A DNA stretch of 64,000 nt from Eutypa lata (GCA_022661535.1 JAKULF010000002.1:310001-374000); one strand, 5' to 3'. Positions 11,741-22,819 are shown, counted from the first letter of the stretch. Program-made: numbers and translations. The notes: generated by a model not told the origin, from the sequence alone.

Positions 11741-13475
11741 CTATCTCCTTTGAACGTTGACATGCAATGGCTTCAAACAAGCCACAGCAGAGGAGAAGTC
11801 CGCGTTTAGTGACGCGTTGGGATCCACCAAGCCCAACTGTGTACATCAAAACGAAAATCAGCAATTAACCCTTTGCGCAATGAAAATACGCATCGTGTAG
11901 ACACTTACCTCGAATCGCATCACCAGCGCTGGTATGACCTTCTTCATCTGCAGCACCGCGATGTGCTGGCCCAGACAACTGCGACGACCCCGGCTGAACC
12001 CCATGTGCGAAGCCTCCATCTGTCTCAGCTGCTCGCGATCGGCCGTGAGCCAGCGCTCGGGCCGGTACACGCGCGCGTCCTCGCCGTAGATCCTGGCATC
12101 CCGGTGCACGGCCCCGGGCAGGCAGCCGACGCTCGTGCCCTCGGGGAAGAACATGCCGGCGATGGTGGCGCCGCCGGCCGGGACCAGGCGCTCGATGGGC
12201 CACGTTGCGCTGGAGAACACGCGCATCCCTTCCCTGACGACGGCGTGGAGGTACGGCAGCTTGCTAACCTCGGCGTACCGCGGGATCTCCGGGAGGTTGG
12301 CCCGGCGGAGCTCGTCGCGCAGTTTCTGGAGCGAGGCGGGGTTCTTGAGGAGCTGGAAGAGCGTCGCGATTACCGTCGTCGCCGTCGTGTCGCCCGCCCC
12401 CGTGATCGTCGACATCAGCATCCCGACCACCCCGGTTGTGTCGAGCGCCTGGGGGTAATCCTTGCTTGCCTCGAGGAATCTCTGCAGGAGGTCGGGGTGT
12501 TGTTGTATGGCCTCGTCCTGCGACTGCTTACTTCTCGCCTGTAGCTTGCCTACTGCCGCCGCGGCCATCGACGACGGAGCGCGCTTCTGGCGCATGGCTA
12601 TCGGGTTGCGATATACAAGTCGTTCTAGCTGGGGGATGGAAGACCACCTGCAACGTCTGGGGTTAGCAACCTTTGCATTTCAGGTAACTTGGCAGTAGAT
12701 TGGAAGTCGCAAGAAATCGCATTGGCCAAGGAGACCATGCTTGAGTTATTCCAGAAGAGAAAAGCACGAATAATGTCGAAATTCATTACCATCCCCAGTG
12801 GTTGAGCCGGTCACGGACTAGCTGGATGGAGCCGCCCACATCGTCTTCGGCCGCAAGGCACCCGAGGGGTTCGCCGAACGAAAACCGGCCTGCCGCATCC
12901 ATAGTGTACCAGAGAATCATCGAAGAGAGGTCGAAGGTCGACTTCCTGCTCACGATGTCGAGCAGCTCAGCGATGGTCGCGTCAATCCATTCTTCGTAGT
13001 CTAGAACGGCGGCAGGCGTGAAGGCATTGGCCACCGCCCGACGCAAGAGACCATGTTTCGTCTCGTCGGCGGTGCTTACTAGACTTGGCACCTCCTTTCC
13101 ATTCTGGATGCCGATTAAAACGTTGTATGAATTTGCCTATGCATCTTATCAGAAAAAGAGTTCGTTCATTGGGGGAACTGTGAGTAACCGTGCCGTGATG
13201 AATCCGGCTCTGCTCCCGTAGACTACGTTGATGACTTCGGGGTCGCTGATGCTGATACTGCGTACGCCATACCGTACGATGGGGCCGTGTTTCGAGTGCA
13301 AGTCGAGCAGCCTATGTCCCAGCTTTCCATTGTACTGCTGGTAGGCCCGCCACAGATCGGTGACCCCGGCGAGAAGAGGCCCAGGCGCTTTGTTGAGACG
13401 TCGCCAATTGGACAGGAGGCGGGTGCATACTAGCGACAGAAACAAAGTTGGCAGCAGGACGAGTATGAACATCAT
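11741..13475 (-). CDS. Cytochrome P450 monooxygenase
   Basis: Four exons: 13475 to about 13179, 13136-12790, 12647-11909 and 11836-11741, giving about 492 residues. A hydrophobic N-terminal segment (about residues 2-20) should anchor it in the ER. Diagnostic motifs are all present: I-helix AGDTT, K-helix ExxR as EGMR, the YRPERW segment, and the haem-binding loop FSRGRRSCLGQ with the ligand Cys near residue 437. The end, ADFSSAVACLKPL, matches a known fungal P450 C-terminus and fixes the last splice. The sequence resembles the pisatin-demethylase-like group of fungal P450s, which hydroxylate or demethylate small molecules. The first intron is doubtful: the only in-frame GT-AG option is 42 nt with a weak GTTCCC donor. 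The neighbouring MFS gene lies on the same strand. Confidence 0.9.
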
Positions 13476-14435
13476 TGCTTATACGATCTTGGGAAACAGA
13501 CGTTGAATATCTCGGGGTGGGAATTGAAAGTGTACAAGAGAGAGTATATCAGCGCTTGATCGGGCAGGTCGGTGTTGTTACATAAGTCTAGTAGAACGCC
13601 GGGACCCCTCAATTAAGTAACAATAGCGAAAAGTAGAACTCGACTGCCCCTTGCGTCTGTCGTCCTTCCTTCTTTTTACTTAATCGAAACCAACATATAT
13701 GAATTTATAGTATCAGGGTGTTCTGATAAGTTGATCTACAAGTGAGCTTCACGTGACATAAGATTACTTATAATACCTAATCTTAATCTCAATTATACAC
13801 ACTTGGATAGCCTAGGGCTGATGCCGTTTGACTAATGACGATTGTGATAAACAACATCTTTTCCTAGTTAACTAGAGCTGTTATGGAGTAGTATATATAG
13901 GATAGCCAATCTGATATTGAGTCGGGGCATATACTCGTATATCGTTCTACGTAGCATCAAGTCTTTCTCTCTTGCCGGACGCCGACTAATAAGTATGTAC
14001 CCGTTTCCCACAGTACTACATTGAGACATTGAAACCCAAGGGTTTCGCTACCTTGTGTGTTACTTCTTAGTATTGCTTTTGAATATCAACTACCTCGGCT
14101 CAGTACGGAAATTGAGGTTCGAATTTCGATGCGGTCGAATAAATGGCCATTCAAAATACTATGTATGTTCATGTGCTAATCGTATTACCCAACACAAGTA
14201 ATAGCGCCCAACGTCTCCTCAGCCCCTCCGGGGGGGATCCAGTTAACTAAGGCATAAGTTACCTCATATGCTTACAGGTGGAGATGTTGAGGGTTCCGCA
14301 TTAGGAAATGATTGTGAGAAAACATCGGATTAGTAAACAAGTAGACCTGATAGGATTCCTAGGTACATAGGCTTCACACCGAATCTCTTACATACAGACA
14401 GGTATTTACATACATGTGCATACCTACGTGCCAGC
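13476..14435. other. Intergenic, 1.0 kb
   Basis: P450 upstream region and MFS 3' flank. AT-rich with no coding signal. Confidence 0.6.
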
Positions 14436-15933
14436 TCACCTCCTCAAGCGGGCCAAAACAGCGGGGCTGCCACCAACGAGAAGAAAAGACAAGATCGCCG
14501 TGATGCCAGACGCAACCGCGAACACGAGATTCATGTTACCATAGCCGATGGAATCCTTCAAGGCTCCCGCGACCAGGGGGCCGATCGTGAGCCCCAGGTT
14601 GAAGAAGACCGAGTTGAAGCCGTACAGCTGAGCGTAGGGCCCGTTCTCACCGAAGAACCCGGGGTTGGCCTTATCGTACTTCTGGACGACGTCGCTGGCC
14701 TCGACGACACTGGGCGCACTGATGATCGCCAGCCCGACGCCGTTGAGCGCAAGAATCGCCGAGTACAGGATGACGTTCTTAGAACCGTCGAGCAGGTCAG
14801 CCGACGGTAGCCGGAGCAGCACGAGGGCTGGGACTAGGTAGGCGAAGCCGATCACCGCCGCGGGCTTCGTGCCAAACCGATCAACCGCCCATCCTGCGAG
14901 GGGCCCGAGAATTAGATATGGGACGTCGGTCGCGATGAAGAGCAGCCCGGCCTGCAAGGACGAGAAGTCGAACAACTCTTGCGCTTCGGTCGGAATGGTC
15001 GCATCGAACAGGGCGAGCAGCGACGCCTGGACGAAGGCTAGTACGAGTGCCATGAGGAGCCTTGGATTGCGGAAACAGAGCAATATCGGTACAGATTGGG
15101 CCAGCTTGCCTGGTTGATGCTTGATCTTGTACGGGTCCTCGTCGTTCCTTGGTAGTAATGGGTCTTCCTCGTTCGCATCTCCATGGCTATCCTCATTCCT
15201 CGTGCCAAAGTCTCGTGGATTGTTCTCGCTATTGTCAAGGGATTTATACCTCGCTGCAGTTTTCTTTTCGATGATCAGCAGCCGCATGATGAAATCCAAT
15301 GCTAAGACCCCTGATGCCACCCCGAAGACACCTTTGTAACCTGTCTTCTCGTATAACACACCGCCCAGCACAGGTGCCAATAATTCGCCGATTGAGATGA
15401 AAGAGAATATCTAACAGTACTGGTCAGTTGCGTTGTTTAGTATCTGAGATAGGTGAGAATGAGCGACTTACTGTTCCGACAACTTTGCCCATATTCCCCG
15501 GCCCAACCGTATCCAACACCATGGCGAGACCAATAGTCCAAACCACCGCAGCACTGATGCCCTGCAGTACTCTCGCGGCTATGAGCATGGCAATACTTTG
15601 ACCAAACGCCAGCATTATGGTAGCGACTAGGAGGGCGGCCAGGCCGCTCAAGAAAGGTGCTTGTCTCGAGTTCGTCTTGTCCGCAACCCACCCGGCTGGA
15701 AAGGCGAACAGAACCGAAGATCCTGCATAGGCGGCGAGTAGACCAGACACGTAGGATTGGATCTGATTCTCGGGTATATTGAGTCGACGTCTAAGCATGA
15801 ACGGGAGGACCGGGACTACAAGTCCGTAGAGGAACAGGTCGGTGAAGAGACCTATAGCCACTGTGGCGATGATGAAGAATGTATTGGAGCGCGAATGGAG
15901 GGCCCATGGTGGACTTTTGTGCTTATTTGGCAT
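14436..15933 (-). CDS. MFS transporter, 12-TM DHA1/VMAT-like
   Basis: Two exons, 15933-15472 and 15410-14436, with a 61-nt GTAAGT...TAG intron in phase 0; 478 residues. The N-terminal half has hydrophobic helices and the MFS signature loop between helices 2 and 3 (AGWVADKTNSRQ). A hydrophilic acidic central loop (LLPRNDEDP region) is followed by the second six-helix half, with its own GWAVDRFGTK loop. This layout is typical of the fungal transporters related to vesicular amine and multidrug H+ antiporters. It likely exports a small molecule across the plasma or a vacuolar membrane; the substrate is not evident. It lies about 1 kb upstream of the P450 on the same strand. Confidence 0.88.
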
Positions 15934-16429
15934 CTTGTGACTCTCAAGATGAAGTTGAATGAAGAGAAAAATGAAAATTGCCCAGGAGATTCTTGAGCTG
16001 CTTTTGTTATTGTCAATTACTTACATGACGAAGAATTACATCTTCTCTCTTTAGATAAGCTGTCCCTGCAGATCAATGACCTCATAAGTAACAATAGCCA
16101 CACGAGTAGTGCGAATGCCACAGAACTGACCTCATCAGCCTCATTACTAACTTGAGTATTCAATCATACCTCTTCGAAACTATTCATCACACGAACAACG
16201 CCAATTCCTGGAAACATATTAAAATTATCTAGATTCGGATAAAATGTTACGTCGTCAACCTGCCAAACAACGGCATGGTTAGTTAGTGTATCCCCGCGTA
16301 TCGTGCAGCCCTACAAATTAGACAACTGCACTAAGTTAGGTAGTTACTCTAGGTACCTACTTACAGCGGTTACCTAACTTAGGTAGCCCCTCCACGATCC
16401 GACCCCACCAAACCCGGCGCTAACCCCTC
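15934..16429. other. Intergenic with a perfect 12-bp inverted repeat
   Basis: Holds the MFS promoter and the GFA gene 3' flank. CTAAGTTAGGTA at 16331-16342 is perfectly inverted at 16371-16382 with a 28-nt spacer. It lies just past the GFA stop codon and could form a hairpin in that transcript, or mark a tiny decayed inverted-repeat element. Confidence 0.6.
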
Positions 16430-16945
16430 CTATTGCATGCTCGCGGGCAAAGTATCATACTGCTCCCAGTGCGCCGGGATGTCCATAACAGCCGAGCGCA
16501 CATAGATATGCATACCGCCCTCCCAACGAAGACCCTCAACACAGCCGCCTTTAATGCTAACAGTGCCCCTAGGCGCCCCGGATGGATCACGGATCCGGTG
16601 GAACAGGCGCGATCCGCAGGCCGAGCAGAAGTAGCAATCCATCAAGCCGCCCCGGTCCGTCCGCCGAGTATACAGTCCCAGTTTCGCCTCCAGGTCGCGC
16701 GAGAGCGGGAATAGACCTGCCGCCGTGTATATCGCCGATGTGCCAAACGCTGACCCCGTCTGCTTCTGGCACTCCGTGCAGTGGCAGTGGAAGAGGCGCA
16801 TCGGCTGTGCCGTTGGCGTCGGGAACGAGATGGCTCCGCATTGGCAGCGGACTGTGAGGTGGTGTGTTGCTTCATCTTCTTCTTCGGTGCTGCGGGGGGC
16901 GGTTGCATTTGATGATGATGGGAGTGGTGAAGGTGATGATGCCAT
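16430..16945 (-). CDS. GFA/CENP-V domain protein (zinc-binding)
   Basis: Single exon, 171 residues, ATG at 16945. It has the cysteine pattern of the glutathione-dependent formaldehyde-activating (GFA, Mss4-like) fold: C34-x-C36, C54-x-C56-x-x-C59, and C104-x-x-C107-x-x-C110-G. In the family these bind one structural and one catalytic zinc. The region HCTECQKQTGSAFGTSA is characteristic. Members include S-hydroxymethylglutathione synthase-like enzymes and, in fungi, many cluster-linked proteins of unknown chemistry. The first 30 residues are Ser/Pro/Glu-rich and probably disordered. The exact reaction is unknown. Confidence 0.88.
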   Translation of the reverse strand: MASSPSPLPSSSNATAPRSTEEEDEATHHLTVRCQCGAISFPTPTAQPMRLFHCHCTECQKQTGSAFGTSAIYTAAGLFPLSRDLEAKLGLYTRRTDRGGLMDCYFCSACGSRLFHRIRDPSGAPRGTVSIKGGCVEGLRWEGGMHIYVRSAVMDIPAHWEQYDTLPASMQ

Positions 16946-18011
16946 GTTGATCGAACTTGAGTTTAGTGTAGGGTCTAATTGGTTGATTTTATCGATGGAG
17001 CTGGCTTGGACAGGGTGCTGTGATAAGATGTTGTATATTCAAATGGCGTCTTGTTTTACACCTTTCATGCGTGCCGGAAGAAAAGAACGTCGATTCATCC
17101 CAATTTATAGAGCTCGGCAGTGGCGATCCCCCGCATACTAAATCCATTCGTCTTTGAATGTCGAAGTGGCATAGCAGCCGGCTAATTCAACCTTTGCAAT
17201 CGATTCAAAATTATAACCGTCACAGATAAGAGTAGGCTCTGGGGTTGAAATATTAAAATATTATAATATAAGACTCTAGGTTATACCCACCTCTGTTTCT
17301 CTGTTACGCGCAACACATCAAGAATATTTTTAAAGTTTAAACCCGAATAATGCTTGGTTGGACAGTAATAATCCATGATTATTCCATATTCAGCATTATA
17401 ATTATAAGCTTATTCACATTTTAGACTTCATAGTATTATGACCGGAATCCATACAAGTTACATAAGTAGATATGTGTATGGCTGAACGTGTCAATTATTT
17501 TGGCAGCAACTTGGCGTCAAACGGTAAGATGCAGTAATAGGAACAACATAGGCAATTTTCGTTGATGTATAACAGCCCTTATGCAACAGCAGCAACTCTT
17601 TGGCTTAGTATGGTGTTTGCACTGTCTCTCAAAGGAGTGTTACCTGTTCCAATACCAAGCAGGAGGTCGATTGGCTTCAATTTGAAACTTGGAAGGTCTA
17701 GAACGCTCTACCTGAAACACATCAGACAATCCGTAATAAATAGTGATCCTTTGTATGAGACTATGGAACAAAGCGGGAATGTCGCTTTTCATATCCCTTG
17801 TATGATAGATTGTCTTAAAACACAGCCCTATCATCAAATCAACACTAGGCGAAATATAAATAGGTATAGATAGTTGCCAGAGTTCTATATCAGGCGGTAT
17901 CATATAACCATCTAACATCTAGGTCTAGGGAAAACCACTAGAATCGAAAAACATCATATTGGTTCGGACACTCAAAAATACTACAAGGTAGGTTTGTCGA
18001 CGGGTTCTAAT
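16946..18011. other. Intergenic, 1.1 kb
   Basis: AT-rich stretch. A frame at 17562-17873 has no recognisable domain and I do not call it. Confidence 0.5.
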
Positions 18012-18395
18012 ATGGTCAATGACTCCAAAGTTACCCAGGAAATTACAGATCCCCGTGCTGATATGACTCGGCCTGTATCTTCAGGTCTAGATCCCCCCGG
18101 TGTGAGGATAATGCAATGGAATCAAGAAATGAAATATACCAACGACGGACAAGTGAAAACAGATGAAAATATTTATAAAACTCAGTTACAGGAATATTTA
18201 GATGGATTCATCCACCTTGATGTTGGCGAGAGACCCAGCACCGCAGAGAAAAGAACGTATCCGTGTTTATTTGATGCTATTGACGACGCGGACATGCTGA
18301 AATGGGGCTATTCATCCAAGCTTATAGCAGCCATGAGGGTAGTGTTCGGAGGAACCGGCTTCGTCGTCCAATTGAGTAGATCAGCTCAAGGTTAG
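18012..18395 (+). CDS. Hypothetical protein, doubtful
   Basis: A frame of about 127 codons from the first ATG at 18012. Composition is ordinary for a soluble protein (segments such as YLDGFIHLDVGERPSTAEKR), but there is no domain I recognise. It ends close to a possible GTTAGT donor, so it might be one exon of a larger gene, or a relic. It is convergent with the RNase H gene. Evidence is only the open frame and its non-repetitive composition. Confidence 0.3.
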   Translation: MVNDSKVTQEITDPRADMTRPVSSGLDPPGVRIMQWNQEMKYTNDGQVKTDENIYKTQLQEYLDGFIHLDVGERPSTAEKRTYPCLFDAIDDADMLKWGYSSKLIAAMRVVFGGTGFVVQLSRSAQG

Positions 18396-18819
18396 TGTTA
18401 TTTTTTTGATTGGACATCTTGAACACTCCACATCGAGTACCAATTCTTCCGTACTACCAAACTGGGCTCTTTACACACGATGCGATAGGGGCCGTTCTGT
18501 AAAGAGTATTGATAATAATCTGAAGTTTGCTGTGCTTAATAGTAAATAGGGAATCCTGCGATATGGCAATTCAATCAATTCCATTGCTTGATTTCTTGTT
18601 ATGCCCAAACCCGCTCGAAAGGGGGGTTACTCATGCCTGACAGGCCATCCATCCATTGTCTTTCCAGAACTTCTCAAACGGTTCGAATCCCGTCTTTCTC
18701 TTCTCTTTGGGCGATGAAGTCGGCTAGGTCGCTGGCAAACTTGGATATGCTAGCACAATCCTGGTTAGTAAAAGCTACCCCTGAACTCGAGCGATAGCTC
18801 TAACAAATGTTCAAACGAC
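18396..18819. other. Gap downstream of the RNase H gene
   Basis: On the minus strand a short coding-like stretch at about 18665-18752 follows a GTAAGT donor and a CTAACCAG acceptor, but its best frame does not join the RNase H frame in phase. GGTTCGAATCC near 18677-18687 matches a pol III B box but has no A box or tRNA fold around it. Confidence 0.4.
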
Positions 18820-19887
18820 TTACCTGATCTCGCACTCCTTTCCTGTCCCATCCTCTGCTTTGAAACCTCCTATGTAGATTTCGTTGGAAGACTGCTCACC
18901 ATCTCCACTAGCTAGGATTTCTGAGTTGGCCATGTTGACATTCAGTGCTTCGAGTCTTTGTATGACTACTGGAACGTCTCCGCCTTTCACGAATTCCCCT
19001 TCTCTCTTTGTAAGGGCGGCTTGTAGGTGCACCGAATCAATATCCATTTCGCTGGTCTTTCTCTTCCTGCCTTCCCGTGGCATCGGCAATGAACCATTCG
19101 GTATTCGAATGGCAGAGTAGTGCCGGTCGGAATCATATAACGAACGGTGGTTCTTCATCCATTGACTTGCTCCCCTGGCTAGTCGATCGGCTCGTATATT
19201 GCCACGAGCTGCGACATGGCTCTTCACCCAGCGAAAGTCGACATAGGCATTGATCGAAACAAGACGATTCAAGTTGTAGGCTACTTCTTCGAATACCGGG
19301 CGCGTGAATTTAGGAGAGCGTCGATACTGCCCCTCGGGAGAGCTCACCAAGTAATCCCTGATCGCAAATAAGGCCAGTTTACAATCAGAAAGGATGTAAA
19401 TCTGGTGAATATTTCCGATGCGATCCCTACCAGAATAAATCTCCCAGTACGCGATCTTCAGTGCCAGGCCAATAGCGGCCAACTCTGAATCTGTAGCGTC
19501 ATTGACGCCCAATAATCCTCTGCAATTGTCGATCCATCGGAGCGATCTATTAGGTGGAAACTTCATGTAGGTTACCCCGGCTCCCCCTATTCTGCCAGCA
19601 TAAGGAAAGGACCCATCTGTGAAAAAGACGATCCTGTTCCCGAGGCTAGGTCTATTGGGATGTATGGAGTCTGAAGCAAACTGCAGTGAATGTTGCCGGG
19701 ATTCAATGAGGACTCTTGCATTTGCGTCTGTTAAGTTCGGGTAGGATACCCGGTAGCTCTCTCTGCGGGTAAAGCTTGCTGCATAATCTCTCATCTTCTG
19801 ACCGTCTGACATGTTCCGTTTCAGGGAAAACTGCAATTGTCCTTCTTTTCCGCTATCTGAATCTGATAGTTCTCCGGATTCGCTCAT
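18820..19887 (-). CDS. Stand-alone RNase H-like protein
   Basis: One exon, 355 residues, ATG at 19887. An RNase H fold spans about residues 84-245, with all four expected acidic residues: D91 (FFTDGS), E135 (DSELAAIGLAL), D168 (YILSDCK) and D234 (NIRADRLARGA), plus the K-S-H of the late loop (VKSHVAARGN). This is the arrangement of the RNase HI domains of Tad-type LINE retrotransposons and of their host-captured relatives. No reverse transcriptase lies beside it, and the frame is intact with extra low-complexity N- and C-terminal regions, so it looks like a stand-alone or captured gene. It should cleave RNA in RNA-DNA hybrids if active. A GTAAGT overlaps the stop codon, so a spliced C-terminal extension is possible but was not resolved. 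Confidence 0.75.
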   Translation of the reverse strand: MSESGELSDSDSGKEGQLQFSLKRNMSDGQKMRDYAASFTRRESYRVSYPNLTDANARVLIESRQHSLQFASDSIHPNRPSLGNRIVFFTDGSFPYAGRIGGAGVTYMKFPPNRSLRWIDNCRGLLGVNDATDSELAAIGLALKIAYWEIYSGRDRIGNIHQIYILSDCKLALFAIRDYLVSSPEGQYRRSPKFTRPVFEEVAYNLNRLVSINAYVDFRWVKSHVAARGNIRADRLARGASQWMKNHRSLYDSDRHYSAIRIPNGSLPMPREGRKRKTSEMDIDSVHLQAALTKREGEFVKGGDVPVVIQRLEALNVNMANSEILASGDGEQSSNEIYIGGFKAEDGTGKECEIR

Positions 19888-20224
19888 GATTGGGGATATA
19901 AGTCCCTATTAGTCCAGTGGCTGTGTACTCTGCTGCTAACAGAAAAGCAAGCCGTGATACAAGAAGACAAGAAAGAGATGCTGATGAGATCAAAAGAAGT
20001 GAGTTAACAAAAGGTAGATTTGGAAGGCATTCGAATAATGTCCGCCGAGTCCTGATGAATTTGGGAGGGTGAGGGGTGAGAAATATAAGATAAGACTGAT
20101 GCGTGAAAATCCGAAGTAGATGGATAAACAAGTGCTCTTAAAGGTCTAAGTATCTCCAGAAATGTACTAGGAATGGAGTTTATACCACTGACAGGATTCG
20201 AATTCCAACGTTACCTGAGATACG

Positions 20225-20340
20225 TGTAAGAGTGGTATAGTTGGTAACTATACGCGATGCTTAAGATGGGGAGGGCAATGGAACTTAACCCTGATAGGTT
20301 CATGTACAGTGGATACAGGTTACAAACTATCAGATCAATA
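20225..20340 (+). mobile_element. Possible decayed SINE
   Basis: AAGAGTGGTATAGTTGG at 20229-20245 resembles the SINE A-box stretch with C-to-T type changes. AGGTTAC at 20317-20323 sits where the B box would be. Similarity is weak and the tail is not obvious. Confidence 0.25.
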
Positions 20341-21425
20341 GCTCAACTACATGAATAGTATAACATGTAGGCTTAGTATAAGCATACATAAGTTAATATT
20401 AATGCCAGGTAACTGCATATAGATAAGCTGTACGTACTCATAGTTGCTATGCTGTGATTTGATTTGTTGAAGAATGTCCATAACCGGTTGCAAGAGATCT
20501 GAAGAAGTGCAACACTATTGTGATACAAACGCCCAAGTCTATCGAACTAGTGACAGCTGAAAGCTCTAGATCGCAATAAACATAACGGTAATATTCACTG
20601 TAAAGAATGTGGCTAATGTTATGTACAAGCCTGTCTATTATTAACTTTTAAGCCTTAAAGAAAGCACTGCGTGTCAAATCTTTAAAAGATATTAAGATAG
20701 GGAGGCATCTAGGAAAGCCTTTTGTTGGTTTACATATCATTTTAACCGGCTTGTTCACTTACACGTAGAGATTAAGGGTATGCAGAAGACACTACATAAT
20801 TACATGGTACTATGACTGGCACAGGTAAAAAAGGAATATCAATATCCTACGATTGTGCAAAGTTTAGATTGTAAAAATTACTAACTCAGATACACCACAG
20901 AAGCCATCTTGATAAGCAGCTAACTACTTAGCTCTTGAAAAAGAGGTCTTTGCTTCCTTGTAACTAATGGAACTCTACCCCCGTTGGCCCTGTTCTAGAA
21001 CAGTGTGGACCATACTGTAAGGGAAACTGGGATACAATCATTCGTTTATGGAACTCAACAGCTAGTAAAGTTAGAGTCCCGGCATATACATGGGCTAGGG
21101 CATATTCTACTACATTAGCTATTCACAGCCGTAAAACTCTCAACTCGGGGAGTATTACAAAGCATGGCTCGACATCGAAGGGCACTTCTGCGAAGTTTTT
21201 GAATACAGAAGGAAAGAGCATGCAATTTCTTTGACTTGATTCGGAAGACGCTGCAGTACCATGCGAATGAGCGGGTTGATATAGGTGTTGCTTTGAACCG
21301 TTGATCCCTCGGGAGACAAAGGAACGGGGTCGAGGCTACTAGAACGAGCAAAGAGTGGACATCATTAGCATTTAAGGAGAAATATGACATTTTAAACACA
21401 AAACAAGGGTAAAGGCCCAGTAGTG

Positions 21426-21530
21426 AAAAAAAAAAAAAAAAAAAAGGGAGGACGGTTAGGTAACGGATTAAACTGGTAATCCGCAGAATGAATTGAGTTG
21501 CAGTGCAAGGCTCCCGAAGAGACTAGTCGT
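21426..21530 (-). mobile_element. Possible reversed, decayed SINE with A20 tail
   Basis: A run of 20 A (21426-21445) is followed on the plus strand by sequence whose reverse complement contains GGATTACCAGTTTAATCC. That resembles the SINE B box (GGTTACCCGTTCAATCC) with transitions. Read on the minus strand it would be body, B box, then T tail, as in copies 1 and 2. The A box is not clear. Confidence 0.3.
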
Positions 21531-21810
21531 TGAGAAAAAAGAAGTGCACAATTGAAATTTGCATGATGGAATGTGGTCATGTATTGGGTCAATTGGGTTT
21601 GGCAAAAAGTCCCAATGACAAATATGCAAGAAAAAGTATCTAGAGTCTTCTAATAAATAGATGAGTTAAATGAGTAATAGCAGGAGGAATAATGTAGCAG
21701 TGGGAGAGACACAAGAGGGAATTGCTAGGTAAAATATTAATTAAGCTGTTATCTAGGTAGACTAATAAATAATAATAAGAACACTTCTACCAACAATCGC
21801 AGAAGAACAA

Positions 21811-21990
21811 ATGGCGCTGTGGTACAGTGGTACGCTTGCAAACCTTTAGTGTGTCCTTAGACGTGGTAAATTCATTCCGAAAGAGGTTCCGATAAGGCAT
21901 GCCCACTGCATCACATTTTTGCCATTCCTTTTGAAGGTCACGCATTCGATTCTAATCTAGGTAGCTTGCTTGCCCTTGACTTCTTTTTTT
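21811..21990 (+). mobile_element. tRNA-related SINE, divergent copy 3
   Basis: Starts ATGGCGCTGTGGTACAGTGG, matching the A-box region of copy 2 (GTGGTACAGTGG). It keeps the spaced 3' module ACATTTTTG followed by TTTTGAAGGTCACGCATTC (B box) and a T-rich end near 21983. The middle differs from copies 1 and 2, so it is a divergent subfamily or an older insertion. Confidence 0.6.
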
Positions 21991-22090
21991 CATCTCGTTT
22001 TCTTATGCATAGGTAGTTTTCCTCGTAGCTCGTTTAATACTACTTGTATTTTAAACATTTTTAACAACTAAATTTTGTTTGTCCTGCTAA

Positions 22091-22126
22091 GTGGTGTTTT
22101 ATGGCACACGGTGTGCCGCACACCAC
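22091..22126. repeat. Nested hairpin/palindrome
   Basis: Outer arms GTGGTGT (22091-22097) and ACACCAC (22120-22126) enclose inner arms GGCACAC (22103-22109) and GTGTGCC (22111-22117) around one G. Both stems are perfect. It is not inside a gene; role unknown. Confidence 0.7.
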
Positions 22127-22819
22127 GAGACTCTAGCCCCAACCCAACAAACAACTTCTAAACAGATGCGACATGACCATAACGAGGATAAGCCCCTGTT
22201 ACCTACGAAAGCTATTCTGGCAATATCATAATATATTTACTGAATATCTAGAGCTTTCGAATTCCAATTCAGTACAAACTTAACAAAGCTTATATGTATT
22301 GCCATGTAACCAGCAAAAGAATTCGAAAGCTCCTTTTGTATACACAGCTTTAGGAACCATTTCGGCCATCGTTCTTCCAACCGAACTAAACAAAGACAAC
22401 CGGCCCAGCGGGACTATTGCATTTCATTGAGACGATTGATAGCATCACTTAAGCTCCCTTCCGTTCCCAATTAAGAGAGGCCTCGCATATCCAAGATGGC
22501 GCCAATCCTGCAGGTTCCCGCATTACCACTCGCGGCTAAACGGAGATCGAGATACAACTGGATAATCCCCCACAGCCCCCCCACAAAGGCAGATATTGGC
22601 CCGACAGACTCCAACCCTGGAGAACGGGGTGTTCAACGATGCTATTTGTGCACGGTTGTATATGCTAACCTTCAAGCAGATTTGCCGGCGTTATTTACTA
22701 CCCCAGTAGTCTAGAAGTCTGGGCGGGCAACGGAAATATCGTCCTGGCAAATTTATCTACGGCACCGGGGTGTATTCCCTTGTCCCGGATATCGCCAAGT
22801 CCCCGACACAAATTTATTC

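Noticed and set aside
17562..17873. 103-codon frame
   Set aside because: AT-rich, no domain, no conserved-looking segment; could be chance.
18671..18692. GGTTCGAATCCCG as a tRNA T-arm
   Set aside because: No matching stems, anticodon arm or A box upstream; single-motif coincidence.
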